Source: Planococcus citri
Lineage: Eukaryota; Arthropoda; Insecta; Hemiptera; Pseudococcidae
NCBI RefSeq assembly: GCF_950023065.1
Contig: NC_088677.1
Coordinates: forward strand, 80,625,469 to 80,689,468
Direction of reading: 5' to 3'
Length of the DNA: 64,000 nucleotides
The translations under genes and the position numbers were made by a program. Under the pieces are notes generated by a model. The model saw only the letters and a program-made list of their open reading frames with translations, was not told the origin of the DNA and made no database searches. Positions within the stretch are counted from its first letter, which is position 1. The number at the start of each line of letters is the position of its first letter. Positions 49,566 to 60,066 of the stretch are shown here, in pieces.

Positions 49566-52550
49566 TGTTTAAAATTTGAAGAGGTAACAATTTTTGTTTT
49601 TAAAGGTGGGATTTTACAATAGTGTTGTCTTCTTCAAATTTTTCTAGAAGTAAATGATTCAAGGTCATGTTACAATGAATTTATCTAGTTCATCCAATAA
49701 AATCAGTAAATTTTTGCGAACGTCTTCATTCGTGGTTAGAGTATCGTTTCGAGTTCAAAAACTTTCCGTAAAATTGTCATGAATCAGAGTATTATCTCGT
49801 GAAAAAGTCACATCATTGTCAGAACTTCGTCTCATCTCATCTCAATTAGTACCTATCTATGGTTTTGTCATCTAAAGCACGATCTTGACCATTTCCATGA
49901 TTTCCCAGTTCATCACCGGATGCTGCTCGACTGTCCTCATAATACGTGTAAATTTCATTTAACCACAAAATGCATCATTATACTCGTAAGTACGATATGG
50001 ATGCTGTAACGAAAAAAATCAACAACAAACGAACCAGACTTCGCGTACAGTATTACAGGGGGATTTACGCGTACCTACACCTTAGACTAGGTCAAGGAAT
50101 AAAATCCACGAATATATCGCATCTGCGAGCCCGAAGACGAGGCGAAATATTACATACGTCGCCGTCGTCGACATAACTAACATAGTACGCCTCGTATGTG
50201 CATAAAAACCGGAAGAGTTTAGGCACATCTACGCTTCAATGTTGCGAAAAAATTATATTAAAAATATATTACGCCTGAAAGAAACTTCCGTTATCGGGTT
50301 TTTTCGTGGCTCTCGATGACGAGCAATAAATATTCGCATTTGGGAGCCGCCGAAGCCTTGATGAAAAAATAAAAAGTCATTTTAGTCTCTGCGTGTTTTA
50401 TTTTCGGCAGACTCGAGCCTCTGGTTTATTAAAAAAAAAAAAAAAAACAGAGGTCAATTACTCTTAACTTGTACGACGATCGCCCGCAACTTGGTTGGTT
50501 ATCGTTTCTATGAATCGGTTCGAATTTGTTTAAATCATCCGAACCTTAAGATTTCCTGATTGTTATTGCCCTTGCGAAGAGATTTCATCAACGATGGCAA
50601 AAGTTTCTCTGAGTGTTAAACCTTCGTCGACGCGGTTTCGGACTTGGCGTTTTATGGAGATGGAGATTCTTCGGGCAGATGGAGCTCTCTGTGTGTGAGT
50701 AATGTAGATGATTATTTCGAGTGACCTTTTCGTTTCTTTTTTTTTCGACATTGCTCGAAAAAATCGTAAAATTTGAAAAAAAAACTCGTTAAAGTGGTGA
50801 ATAGGTATTGGAAATTTTTTAGTTTATTGCATCTTTAAAATTATGTACCTACCTACCTATTGGGTAATTTGGTAGTTTTCCACCGAACCAATGTGTTCGG
50901 CTAACCTGCGTCAGCTTCATTATTGTTCTCTGATGCTGCAAAATTTGTTGCATGCGTCGAGTGTCGTGATTTAAGTTTTTTCTAGAATGCCTGAAAAAAG
51001 GGCCTAAAAACTTACTTGTTAAATCGTAAAAGTTATAATAAAACATAAGTCTAAAAAAAATAAAACCTTGTAAATTTTCAAAAAACCGTGAAAATTGTAA
51101 ACTTTATGAAAATCGTATAAATTGTGGAAAATCGTGACCATCAATCTGATAAGAATTAGATTTTATGATACAGAGGTAAAAAAAATTCACGAATGGTATA
51201 GCATATTGTTATGCCCATCTCGTCATTTAGGAAATAATGCATAGCGTGGTTTACCTGAAAATTTAGGTAGGTATTGAAAGAAGAAGACAGAGGCAGGTAT
51301 GATAAAATTACTCATATGTAATTGGACATTTTTAGAGGGCATTGAAAAGTCAGTGCTTCGCGTTGATACTTTTATTGCCTTGAGATTAGGTATACGAGTA
51401 ATTATTGTAGTTGAGATTGGTGGTACAGGAATGTCTATTGTCTACCCTTGCTAGATCCGGCTTTGACGGTAAAAAATAAAGAATCGAGTGGAAAAATTCA
51501 ACGTGGGTAATTTTTTGGCCAATCTCGTGGAAAAATTTATTGAAAAAATACTTATTCCAACAGCAATCAGGTTTCGATCAGTGGACATTTCATTTTGAGT
51601 TTTAAATCACTCAGAAAAAATTTCAGCTTCGCAAGTGTCCCTAAAGAGGAGGTATGTACTTTCGAAAAAATCGTTGCTTTTTCGCTCCAACTTCTACCCA
51701 ACCTGCTTTGAGAAGTTCCTAAAGATGTATTTGAGATTCTGCGTCAACTTAGGTCATTATCAACAAGATTCAAGACCACTTTGAGAGTTTTAGGTACTGA
51801 GTGGTTGAAAAACATGGAAAAATATAATCTCTGAAACTGGGGAAATATTTTGGAACACAGTTCAGGTGCCAATTTTTGGGTCATTCTTGTCAATTTCAGA
51901 CAAAAAACTGAAAAAAATATAGCCAAAAAACGTATCAAATTTTTGTGTTTTTTTTTTTGAAATTGGCAATATAAGTAACTTGAAAAAATGGCATTATTGC
52001 ATTCCATTTTCTTTTCACGTGTTTGCTTCATGCAATTTTTGCCAAGTTCGCCTCCATTTTTCTAAAATGTCACCAATTTTATGCATTATTCTTTATTTAT
52101 ATACCCATTTTACTGCAGTTTTCATGATACTTCATGTGATTTTTTTGCAATTTTAATCCACTTTGAGAAATGAAGATATTTGATTAATTTTATTGGTAAT
52201 GTTTTTCAAGATGTTTTATCAATAATTGGTAGTTTTTAATCTTTTTCAAGTTATTTTAAGAAGATGATTTTTTTTGCAATTTTGTATGTACTAAATTTCC
52301 CATAATTTTGTCCATTTTTTTTGTTGACAATTTTCAGCAATTTTTATGCTCAATTTTACAGTTTTTGTGAAATACTCGAGATACCTTTGAATCAATTTTA
52401 TGTAATTTTTTGCAATTTGTTCAATATTTGGGCATTTTTGCGATATTTTACTCAAATTTTGAAGTGTTTCATTTCAAACCATTTTTGTGCCAGTTTGAGA
52501 AATTTTAAAATGATTTTTGCAAAGTTTCCTGTTGGTTTGGTAAATTTCAT
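49566..52550. other. Mostly unassigned; less AT-rich interval at 49960-50760
   Basis: About 49960-50760 looks single-copy and less AT-rich, with a CGTCGCCGTCGTCGAC word near 50158, and could contain host gene parts. Nearby open frames (49970-50176, 50563-50751) show no domain. A small dispersed repeat lies at 51585-51665. 52040-52550 is AT-rich. Confidence 0.4.
51585..51665. repeat. Small dispersed repeat, copy 2
   Basis: Shares TTCATTTTGAGTT, TCAGAAAAAATTTCAGCT and a CCCTAAAGAGGAGGTA-like end with 31705-31800, same orientation. Confidence 0.5.
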
Positions 52551-52599
52551 TTTATCTTCTACAAGGCTAGAGGCACGGGTCATTTTATGCTGTTACATT

Positions 52600-52810
52600 A
52601 ATGGAATGAGGTTGGATTTTTGGAGAATGGAGAGTAAGACTGAAGGGTTATGAGCTATTTCAGGTAGTTTTAGTGAGGTTGAGTGAGTTTCTTAAATTGG
52701 TATGATCTTTACAGGTGAGTAAGATGTGGGAGATAGTGAGTTGGACTTATCATGTAGAGCATATTGGAGAGGGTTCTTTTTTGAACAGATGAGAGTGGGT
52801 GAGGATAAGG
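52600..52810 (-). pseudogene. LINE C-terminal Cys/His region, frameshifted
   Basis: In the frame shifted by one relative to the RNase H reading, the minus strand gives HSHLFKKEPSPICST, two stops, then VQLTISHILLTCKDHTNLRN. This parallels the LLTH...FLKQPPPLCPEC...LNIAHLLIDC...R pattern of the 40776-41378 fragment. The frame change and stops show the copy is dead. The RNase H frame itself runs on to a stop at 52692, producing a meaningless tail. Confidence 0.75.
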
Positions 52811-52849
52811 CAACGGCCTGCTTCCTGGATAAATCTTGAATGTTGGTAG

Positions 52850-53450
52850 TGTGGCGTTGACTGGGAATTAACCGTGAACATATGGCTTCCATCACATCAG
52901 ACACTAGAACAGGTATTTCTAGTACAGGTGAAATACTTAGTGACTGCTTTGCTGCTAAATCTGCTGTGTCATTTCCCAAAATTCCTGAGTGGGCTGAAAT
53001 CCAGGATATGGTAACATCCATGTTACATTGGAGAGATGAGATTTCTGAGGCAATTGGATGTTGCTTAGATTTAGATCTTAGTTGTAAGATGGAATTCAGT
53101 GAATCAGTGAAGATCACAACTTTGTTGAGTCTGCTCTCAATTGCCATGTTTAAAGATGTAAGGATAGCATATGTGACCATCTGCAATAAAACCGACCATC
53201 CGTCGCAAAAACTCTAAAAAAAAATTTTCGCGAATTTTTGTTCCCTAAACCATTTAAGGCCTAAAAATTCGCGAAAAAAAATTTCCGATTTTTTGCGACG
53301 GATGGTCGGTTTTATCGCGGACGGTCACATATGTAGTTCACATGAAAGAATACTGAACAAGCACAGAAGTGGAAATCGCGAAACCTCACAATCACAAATG
53401 ACCGAACAACCACAGCAATCCACAGATTTTGACCCATCGGTGTAAAACGA
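52850..53450 (-). pseudogene. LINE RNase H domain, split by a MITE
   Basis: Minus strand: FYTDGSKS (53427-53447) gives the first catalytic Asp. SCEL just above 53334 gives the Glu. On the far side of the MITE, AILTSLNMAIESRL follows, then VVIFTDSLNSI (Asp, 53100-53111), TISWISAHSGILGN (His region, 52972-53003) and NDTADLAAKQS (final Asp). All four acidic catalytic residues of ribonuclease HI are therefore present. The MITE at 53168-53333 lies between the Glu block and the following helix. The 53186-52692 open frame starts inside the MITE and so is chimeric at its N-terminus. RNase H in these elements removes RNA from the RNA-DNA hybrid formed during target-primed reverse transcription. Confidence 0.92.
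53168..53333. mobile_element. Hairpin MITE, 166 bp, inside LINE RNase H
   Basis: Arms of about 45 bp are inverted repeats: CATATGTGACC, then AATAAAACCGACCATCCGTC, then GCAAAAA on the left, and the matching inverse on the right (TTTTTGCGACGGATGG, TCGGTTTTATCGCG, GGTCACATATG). Inner TTTTCGCGAATTTTTG and AAAAATTCGCGAAAA words extend the fold, leaving a short loop near 53245-53260. The CATATGTGAC tip is shared with the foldback element at 14102. Flanking TAG is present on both sides, but the duplication length is ambiguous. Confidence 0.85.
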
Positions 53451-53798
53451 AATGAAATCATTATATTTACTGAGCAATAAAGTTATTGATGATTTGAGTA
53501 TTTAGTTGAGTGTGTTCGAGCAATGATGTATTAAATGAGAGAATATTATTCTAAGTTTTTATACCATAGGATTTTCTGGATAGAATGGTGGGAGAGGATA
53601 TATGTGAATGGAGTTTAGAATGGAACAGGCTTTATGGAGATATGAGTCATAAACATATGGAAGATTGGGATCAATTTTTGAGTCTATATGGTGAGAGGGA
53701 GACTGTCAACAGTTTTAAGGTGAATGAAAAATTTTGAAAGGATGAGTTTTGATTGTATAGAAGGGAGGATTTCAGATGCTTCCTGATATAATAATGTG

Positions 53799-53861
53799 TA
53801 TAGGAGTAGTTCTGAGGGCTCCAGTTGCCAGCCAAAGAGCTGTGTTGTGAATAGTGTTTAG
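53799..53861 (-). pseudogene. LINE post-RT conserved block
   Basis: Minus-strand reading LNTIHNTALWLATGALRTTP matches the (L)xxIHNxxLRLxxGAFRTSP block that links reverse transcriptase and RNase H in I/LOA/R1-like elements. Stop codons follow within about 15 codons, so the linker is broken. Confidence 0.8.
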
Positions 53862-53989
53862 TGATTTGAGTGTTGACTGTTTAGCTGATGAGTAAGTTGG
53901 CAACCCGTAATGACATTTTGAGCGAATAAGAGCTCTATAAATTCTGAGAAGAGATTGAGTGTCTGCTCCATATGTTGTACTAGATATAG

Positions 53990-54497
53990 TTTTCTCAATA
54001 GGTTTATTCTATTGTAACATGCTTGTTTTAGATAGTTGATGTGGTTTTTCCGGTTTAGTTTGTTGTCAAAGCATAGACCAAGATATGTGATTTGGCTTTT
54101 GCAAGGTAGTGGAGTATCCTTTAATTTAATTATGCTTTGGTGATTGCACCCTCTAACACGGCAAAAGTGAACTACTGTAGATTTGCTCTCAGACAGCTGA
54201 AGCCCTTTGTCTTTTGACCAAGTAACTATTTTATTTGTTGATTGTTGAAGAGTAGCTTTAGCCAGTGTTGGATTTTTTGAGGATGCAAATATTGTAAAAT
54301 CATCAGCAAATATCGAGAATTCAGTTGGGAAGTTGATTTCATCTACTACAGAGTGTATGCCAACCCATTTTCAATTTCAACAATTTGTGAAACTATGTTT
54401 CCTAAATGGATATATGCAAGTTGGTGTATGAGGAAATTCTGGATGAAAGTTGTCATTTTCCCTTTTGTATTCCATAAGAGGAGTTTATCAATAATAT
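53990..54497 (-). pseudogene. LINE reverse transcriptase, C-terminal half (FADD motif)
   Basis: Minus strand from 54497: LLLWNTKGKMTTFIQNFLIH, a LGNIVSQIVEIENGL block, then a frame change near 54345-54360, then FPTEFSIFADDFTIFA (catalytic FADD at 54299-54310), LAKATLQQSTNKIVTWS, LQLSESKSTVVHFCR and YLGLCFDNKLNRKNHI (54060-54091). Between ENGL and the FADD strand the usual QGSxxSP segment is missing, so a small deletion with frameshift removed RT motif 4. The copy could not encode an active enzyme. After YLG the frame continues to about 53990 and then decays. Confidence 0.9.
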
Positions 54498-55273
54498 CGC
54501 ACCTCTGGAGTAATAAGGTCACATCTCAAAAAAGTGAAATTTTACAGGAGAGTGATTTTCTTTTTTTTAAAAACTTGATTCATTATTTTTATCAACTTAT
54601 AATTAATTGTGAGGAATGAATAGCACCTCATTTTAAAGATCTGGTATCCTACCTTCATTTAGCATAAGAACACTTTGAAAAATAAAATCTTAAAGAGGAA
54701 ATATTTCAATGTTTGGAAAACATTTTGAGTTAGAACCTTTCATTAAAGTTGATGTGGAGGCGAAAGGAAGCGTCCAAAAAAAATTTCATGTGAACAAAGT
54801 TGTAGAGAATTAAATTTCCAATCGACATAATGTCGTTAGTTTTTTTCTAGAGTGCTTAGTTTTTGAGTTTTTCTCAAAAAACTAAAATTTCATTATATGT
54901 GCAAATTCATTTTTCTGAAAAGTGATCGATTTAAAATTTTTTTCCATTTGGTACAAACCAATAAAAAATGCACTCCTTGTGACTATTTCTAACTGACAAA
55001 CATTCAAAACAATCAAAACTGTTTGTTAACACTTTGTATGTACGAAATTTACTCAAAAAAGGTGGAGTTTTTGAGATGTCACCTTATAACTCCAAACAAC
55101 TTGCAATGTTGTTGGGATTTTGAGTTAGACCATTTGGGTTTTTTACATGATCTAGATAATGTACCCCACTCAAAGTGTTATTTTTGGTTGAGGGGGGTCA
55201 TACAAGCCCCAAAAATGCAAAAACATCAAAATCAATTTTTTTTAAGATGTTACCTTATTACTCCCGAGGTGCG
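54498..55273 (-). mobile_element. Miniature inverted-repeat transposon, 776 bp, copy 2
   Basis: Reverse-complement twin of 38719-39496, nearly identical along its full length. It starts CGCACCTCTGGAGTAATAA and ends with TTATTACTCCCGAGGTGCG. ATAT is present on both sides (54494-54497, 55274-55277) as target duplication. Discounting the element and one ATAT joins the two halves of the LINE reverse transcriptase in frame, which independently confirms the borders. The open frame at 55023-55289 lies inside and has no recognised domain. Confidence 0.92.
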
Positions 55274-55590
55274 ATATGCTGTCTTTTAATGGTGTCAAAT
55301 GCCTTGGAAAAATCATAAAACACTGCTATTAGGTGTTCTTTTTTTGAAAATGCTTGAAAAATTGAGTTTTGTAAGTGAATGAGGTTATCATTAGTTGATC
55401 TTGATGGACAAAAACCACACTGTTGTGATGTGAGTAGATTTTTATCTTGCAACAATTTCAAAAGTCTTACGTTGATGACTTTTTGAAAGACTTTGCATAA
55501 TACTGAGGTCAAGGAGATTGGTCTGTAACTATTGATGTCTTGAGGATTTCTCTGAGGTTTTAATAGAGGTATGATTTCTTTAAAAATCCC
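55274..55590 (-). pseudogene. LINE reverse transcriptase, N-terminal half
   Basis: An open frame from about 55587 reads IFKEIIPLLKP, SYRPISLTSVLCKVFQKVI, a QCGFCPSRSTNDNLIHL block and VFYDFSKAFDTI. These correspond to RT motifs 1 and 2, the QxGF block and the motif A strand with its catalytic Asp (F-x-D-F-x-K-A-F-D). The sequence upstream of IFKEII is not LINE-like, so the copy is 5'-truncated inside the RT. The frame then runs into the transposon at 55273 and ends there artificially. Its continuation lies at 54497 on the other side of the insertion in the same frame, once one copy of the ATAT target duplication is discounted. Confidence 0.9.
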
Positions 55591-56325
55591 ATAAAATGAA
55601 AAAATAAAAAATAAATAAAAAATTTGTTTAAAAAATACGAAAAATTAAAAAACTGAAATGGGTATCTACTTATCTGCAAATTATTTTTAAAAAATCTCGC
55701 AGTTTCGAGCTGATTTTTCTTTGGGGGTGGGGGGTATTTTTATGCGGTAAAAATGTGAAAAATGGGTCATGAAAAAGTCATGATTTTCTTTCAAAGAGTT
55801 TTGTTATAGACACCCTGTTTGACAATTTCAGCGAAAAGAAGGATTTTTTGGGAATTATTGGCAAAAACAGTGATACTTTTTGGCAATTTCTGGAAGAAAA
55901 GTCCGACTTATTTTGGATAATTTTTATAGGAAAAACAACGAAAATCTTCAGTAATAATTTTGCAGGAAAATACACATTTTTGTCAAAAAGCAAAATTTAA
56001 CAATTTATTTCAGCAAAAAATACCTGCATATTTTTTTGGATTTTTTTTTCAAAAAACGAGACCGTTGGATTTTTGCGGAAGCATTTTACAAACCAAAAAC
56101 AACAAAAAAAGGACGAATACAAGCGCAAGCACTATTCACGTATTCAGATATGTAATAGGTAATTCTACGCATGGGTAATTTATAAAAATACACACGTTTG
56201 AAAAATACATACTCAAAAACACAAACTCCTATAATAATTAAAATTTACCAAAAATATGATAGAAAGATAACGATGAAGCTTGTTTGGAGAAGTTCTATTG
56301 CAAGCTTCGTTACATTTTAATGGTA
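55591..56325. other. Gap with a repeat relative of the Helitron 3' region
   Basis: About 55760-55990 has units with GAAGGATTTTTTGGGAATTA, GTGATACTTTTTGGCAATTT and GGAAGAAAAGTCCGACTTAT. Similar units occur at 59680-60000 (AAGACTTTTTGGGAATTATA, GCTGATACTTTTTTTCAATT). The rest is unassigned. Confidence 0.5.
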
Positions 56326-59300
56326 TCTATATATTAAAATTATGACCGGATTCTTGTGACAGCGAGATCTCAGGAACGGCTGAACCGATTTTGATCGACG
56401 AAGTCTCAAAAAAAAGCTTTTGACCCGTAGATGTGCAGGTTTTAATCAAAAGTTCAAAAAGTTGCGCCGTGAAGCTCAAAAAAGCTCAATAATTGATTTT
56501 TGTCCATACGTAGCGCATTCGACGTATACACAGTAGTACGTATATTATACCTTGAAAGAGCATCTAAAAAAGTCAAATGTTGAAGAAAAAAGTTCACAAA
56601 AAAGTTGTGCCTTAAAGCTCAAAAAAGCTCAATAATTGATTTTTGTCTATACGTAGCCAACTTGAGGTATACAGAGAAGTACATATATTATACCTTGAAA
56701 GAGCATCAAAAGAAGTCAAATGTCGAAGAAAAAAGTTCACAAAAAAGTTGCGCCATAAAACTCAAAAAAGCTCAATAATTGATTTTAGCCTATACGTAGT
56801 GCATTCGACATATATAGAGAAATATGTATATTATATTTTGATCGACGAAGTCTCAAAAAAAAGCTTTTAACCCGTAGATGTGCAGGTTTTAATCAAAAGT
56901 TCAAAAAGTTGCGCCGTAATGCTCAAAAAAGCTCAATAATTGATTTTTGTCCATACGTAGCGCATTCGACGTATACACAGTAGTACGTATATTATACCTT
57001 GAAAGAGCATCTAAAAAAGTCAAATGTTGAAGAAAAAAGTTCACAAAAAAGTTGTGCCTTAAAGCTCAAAAAAGCTCAATAATTGATTTTAGCCTATACG
57101 TAGTACATACATTCGACATATAGAGAAATATGTATATTACACCTTGAAAGAGCATCGAAAGAAGTCCAATGTCAAAAAAAAAGTTTACAAAAAAGTTGTG
57201 CCATAAAGCTCAAAAAAGCTCAATAATTGATTTTAGCCTATATGTAGCATATGTCACGTATTCACAGTAGTACGTATATTATACCTTGAAAGAGCATCTA
57301 AAAAAGTCAAATGTTGAAGAAAAAAGTTCACAAAAAGTGTGTGCTTTAAAACTCAAAAAAAGCTCAATCTATATATTAATAGCAAGGTGTTTTTTTTTGT
57401 GATCGTTCGTTTGAAAGAACTGCCGAACCGATTTTGTTCAACGATGTCTCAAAAAAAAGCTTTTGACCCGTAGATGTGCAGGTTTTGGTCAAAAGTTCAA
57501 AAAGTTTTGAAAAAAGCTTTCAAAAGATTCAAAAAGCTCAAAAATTGATACAGTATAAACAAGCGTGACGATGTATACGCGAAAGTACGTATGGTCCACC
57601 TAGAAAGAGCTTGCCAAAAAATACTTTTTGACCATATTTGTTAAGTTTTATAAAAAGCTTAAAGCTCGAAAAAGTTGAAAAAGCTTTGTACATGACGTAA
57701 ACAATTAGAATTCTTCAATACCCCATAAACATTTTAAATTACGTAAGAGGTCCACCCAGAAAGTGCTTGCCAAAAACTACTTTTTGGCCATATTCGTAAA
57801 GTTTTGAAAAAAGCTTAAAGCTCAAAAAAGCTCAAATGTCAAATTTTCCTTATATTATAATGTGTAATATGTCAATTGATATGTTTTCGAGGTCGTAGAG
57901 TTCGAATCTGGAGTCAGTTTTTTGGTGGGGTTGTGGTATCAAAACTTTGGAATGTTCTGATTAAAGCTTTGAAAAGCTTCAAAAAGCTCAAAAAGTTCAA
58001 GGCAGTATAAATGACTGTGTCGATGTATACGCGCAAGTACGTATAGTGTACCTAGAAAGAGCTTGCCAAAAAATGTTTTTTGACCATATTTGTAGAATTT
58101 TGGAAAAAATTCAAAGCTTGAAAAAGTTCAAAAAACGTTATACATGACATAAACAATTAGAATTTTTCAGTACCCAATAACTATTTTAATGTATGTATGT
58201 ATGGCCTACCTAGAATGTGCTTGCCAAAAATACTTTTTGACCATATTCGTAAAGTTTTGAAAAAAGCTTAAAGTTCAAAAAAGCTCAAATGTCAAATGTT
58301 TCTTATATTATTGTGTGATATGTCGATTGATATGTTTTCGAGGTCGTAGTCTGGAGTTATTTTTTTGGTGAGGTTGTGGGGTAAGTCATGGAGGAGCTTA
58401 AAGCTTTAAAAAGTTCAAAAAGCGTCATACTTCATAAGGAACAATTAAAATTCTCCAGTGTCCAATGAATATTTTAAGTATGTATAGTCTCCCTAAAAAG
58501 AGCTCCCCAAAAAATACTTTTTGACCATATTCGCAAAATTCTGAAGAAGCTTAAAGCTGAAAAAAGTTCAAAAAACTTCAGATATGATGTAAAAATTAGA
58601 ATACTCCAGTGCCCAATGAATATTTTAAAGTATGTATAGTCTACCTATATCGAGCTTGCCAAAAAATACTTTTTGACCATATTCGTGAAATTTTGAAGAA
58701 AGCTTAAAGCTGAAAATTTTTTAGAAAGCTTCAGATATGACATAAAAAATTAGTATTCTCCAGTACCGAACCAATTTAGAGTACTCATAGTCTACTTAGA
58801 AAAAGCTTGCCATAAAATACATTTTGACACATTCGCAGTTTTGAAGAAAACTTAAATGAAATCCTAAAGCTTAAAAAACATGAAAAAGCTTCATACAATC
58901 AGTATTCTCTACTACTCAATAATATTTTAATTTGAAAATAGCTTTTAAACTTTAGTGGTGATGGTTTTTATCAAAAATTGAAAAGTTTCTGAAGGGAGCT
59001 TTAAAAAGTTTTTAAATAGCTCAAAACAGAAAAACAACGGTGTTGATGTACACATGAAAAAGTGCTATTTTTAGCACATTGGGTATCAAAATTAATCCTG
59101 GAACCATGGTTTCATTTTTTTGAGTTCTGGAGTGGTTATATCTATGTAGCATCTCACTTTTTCATCAACTTATGCAAGTTTTGGACTATTTGGGAAAATC
59201 TCTACTGTTATATGTAGGAGTTTAGATTTTTCAACTGAGGGGTTGAATTTTTTTTGTGAGTCCTTGACAAAATTAGAATCACGTTTTAAGGAAATTCCTA

Positions 59301-60066
59301 ATTGCATTTTTGACTCGGAAATCTTGGAATATTTCTAAAATTGTGTTAAGTAAGTATTTTATTGAAGTATTCTCCAGTACCGAACCAATATTTAGAGTAC
59401 TCATAGTCTGCTTAGAAAAAGCTTGCCATAAAATACATTTTGACACATTCGCAGTTTTGAAGAAAGCTTAAAAAAGTTCCAGGTCAAAGTTAAGTGAAAC
59501 TTTGAAATTTTCAGTTATGTGGTATTAGATCCAATCCAATGTGTTAGTTTCATTTCAACTGTAGAAAAAAAACAAGTATTTTTGGAATTTTTCAGCAAAT
59601 TCTGCTAAAAAAGTGATAAGTAGGTAGCCTAATTCGCAATTTTGCCTAAAACTTGAAATTTTTGCCAACTTTAAATGAAACCATGACTTTTCAGGCAATT
59701 GTTATAAGAAAGCTGATACTTTTTTTCAATTTTTGTAGAAAAGTAGGACATTATTTTAATGAATGATAAAGCGATGACAGAGTGATGCTTTTCAGGATAT
59801 TTTAGAGAACAATTTACGCTTTGGGTTATTTTTGATGAAAAAGTAAGAATTATTGGAATTTTTGCTTTGAAACAATTTTTTTTCTGTCAATTATTAAAAC
59901 AGCCATAAACTTTCACAATTTCCGGCAAAAAGCAACAATAACAATGTTAGCAAAAAGCAAGACTTTTTGGGAATTATAGGCGAAAAAAGATACTTTCAAA
60001 ATTTTCAAAATGAACAATTCACGTCTAGAAGAGGAGCGCAGTATGCGCGAAAAACGGGTTATCTAG
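56326..60066 (+). mobile_element. Non-autonomous Helitron (~3.7 kb)
   Basis: The left border is A|TCTATATATTAAAATTATG with ACGGCTGAACCGATTTTGAT shortly after, a layout common to insect Helitron 5' ends. The right border has a small hairpin (GCGCA-GTA-TGCGC at 60037-60049), then GAAAAACGGGTTAT and CTAG|T at 60063-60067. Insertion between A and T without target duplication, a 5' TC and a 3' hairpin followed by CTRR are the diagnostic Helitron features, and all are visible. No Rep/helicase frame is present. The interior is tandem repeats. A second 5'-like end (TCTATATATTAATAGCAAGG, then GAACTGCCGAACCGATTTTG) begins at 57368, so the left part may be a second, nested or duplicated 5' segment. Confidence 0.75.
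56390..58560. repeat. Tandem repeats inside the Helitron (~142 bp and ~447 bp periods)
   Basis: AAAGCTCAATAATTGATTTT follows at 56482, 56624, 56766, 56929, 57072 and 57217 (approximate), mostly 142-145 bp apart. GTCTCAAAAAAAAGCTTTT with CCCGTAGATGTGCAGGTTTT occurs near 56403, 56850 and 57450. In the second part, TTGATATGTTTTCGAGGTCG occurs near 57877 and 58325 (448 bp). A further pair, ATTCTCCAGTACCGAACCAA, lies at 58755 and 59369. The constant 447-448 bp step in two different blocks suggests larger duplications. Confidence 0.8.

Larger units (their letters stand above)
52555..55590 (-). mobile_element. 5'-truncated I/LOA-like LINE carrying two nested transposons
   Basis: Reading the minus strand from 55590 downward, the segment holds reverse transcriptase, a post-RT conserved block, RNase H and a C-terminal Cys/His region, then a 3' UTR with GTGCCTCTAGCC near 52570. 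The order RT, RNase H, Cys/His tail belongs to RNase H-bearing non-LTR retrotransposons (I, LOA, R1-related clades). The endonuclease and the 5' end are missing. The copy is broken by frameshifts, by a 776-bp transposon at 54498-55273 and by a 166-bp MITE at 53168-53333. The fragment at 40776-41378 is a relative with a similar 3' UTR word (GGCCTCTAGCC). Confidence 0.88.

Noticed and set aside
53168..53333. Bidirectional terminator-like hairpin
   Set aside because: The length, the long arms and its position inside a LINE domain fit a MITE far better. This is a eukaryotic setting.
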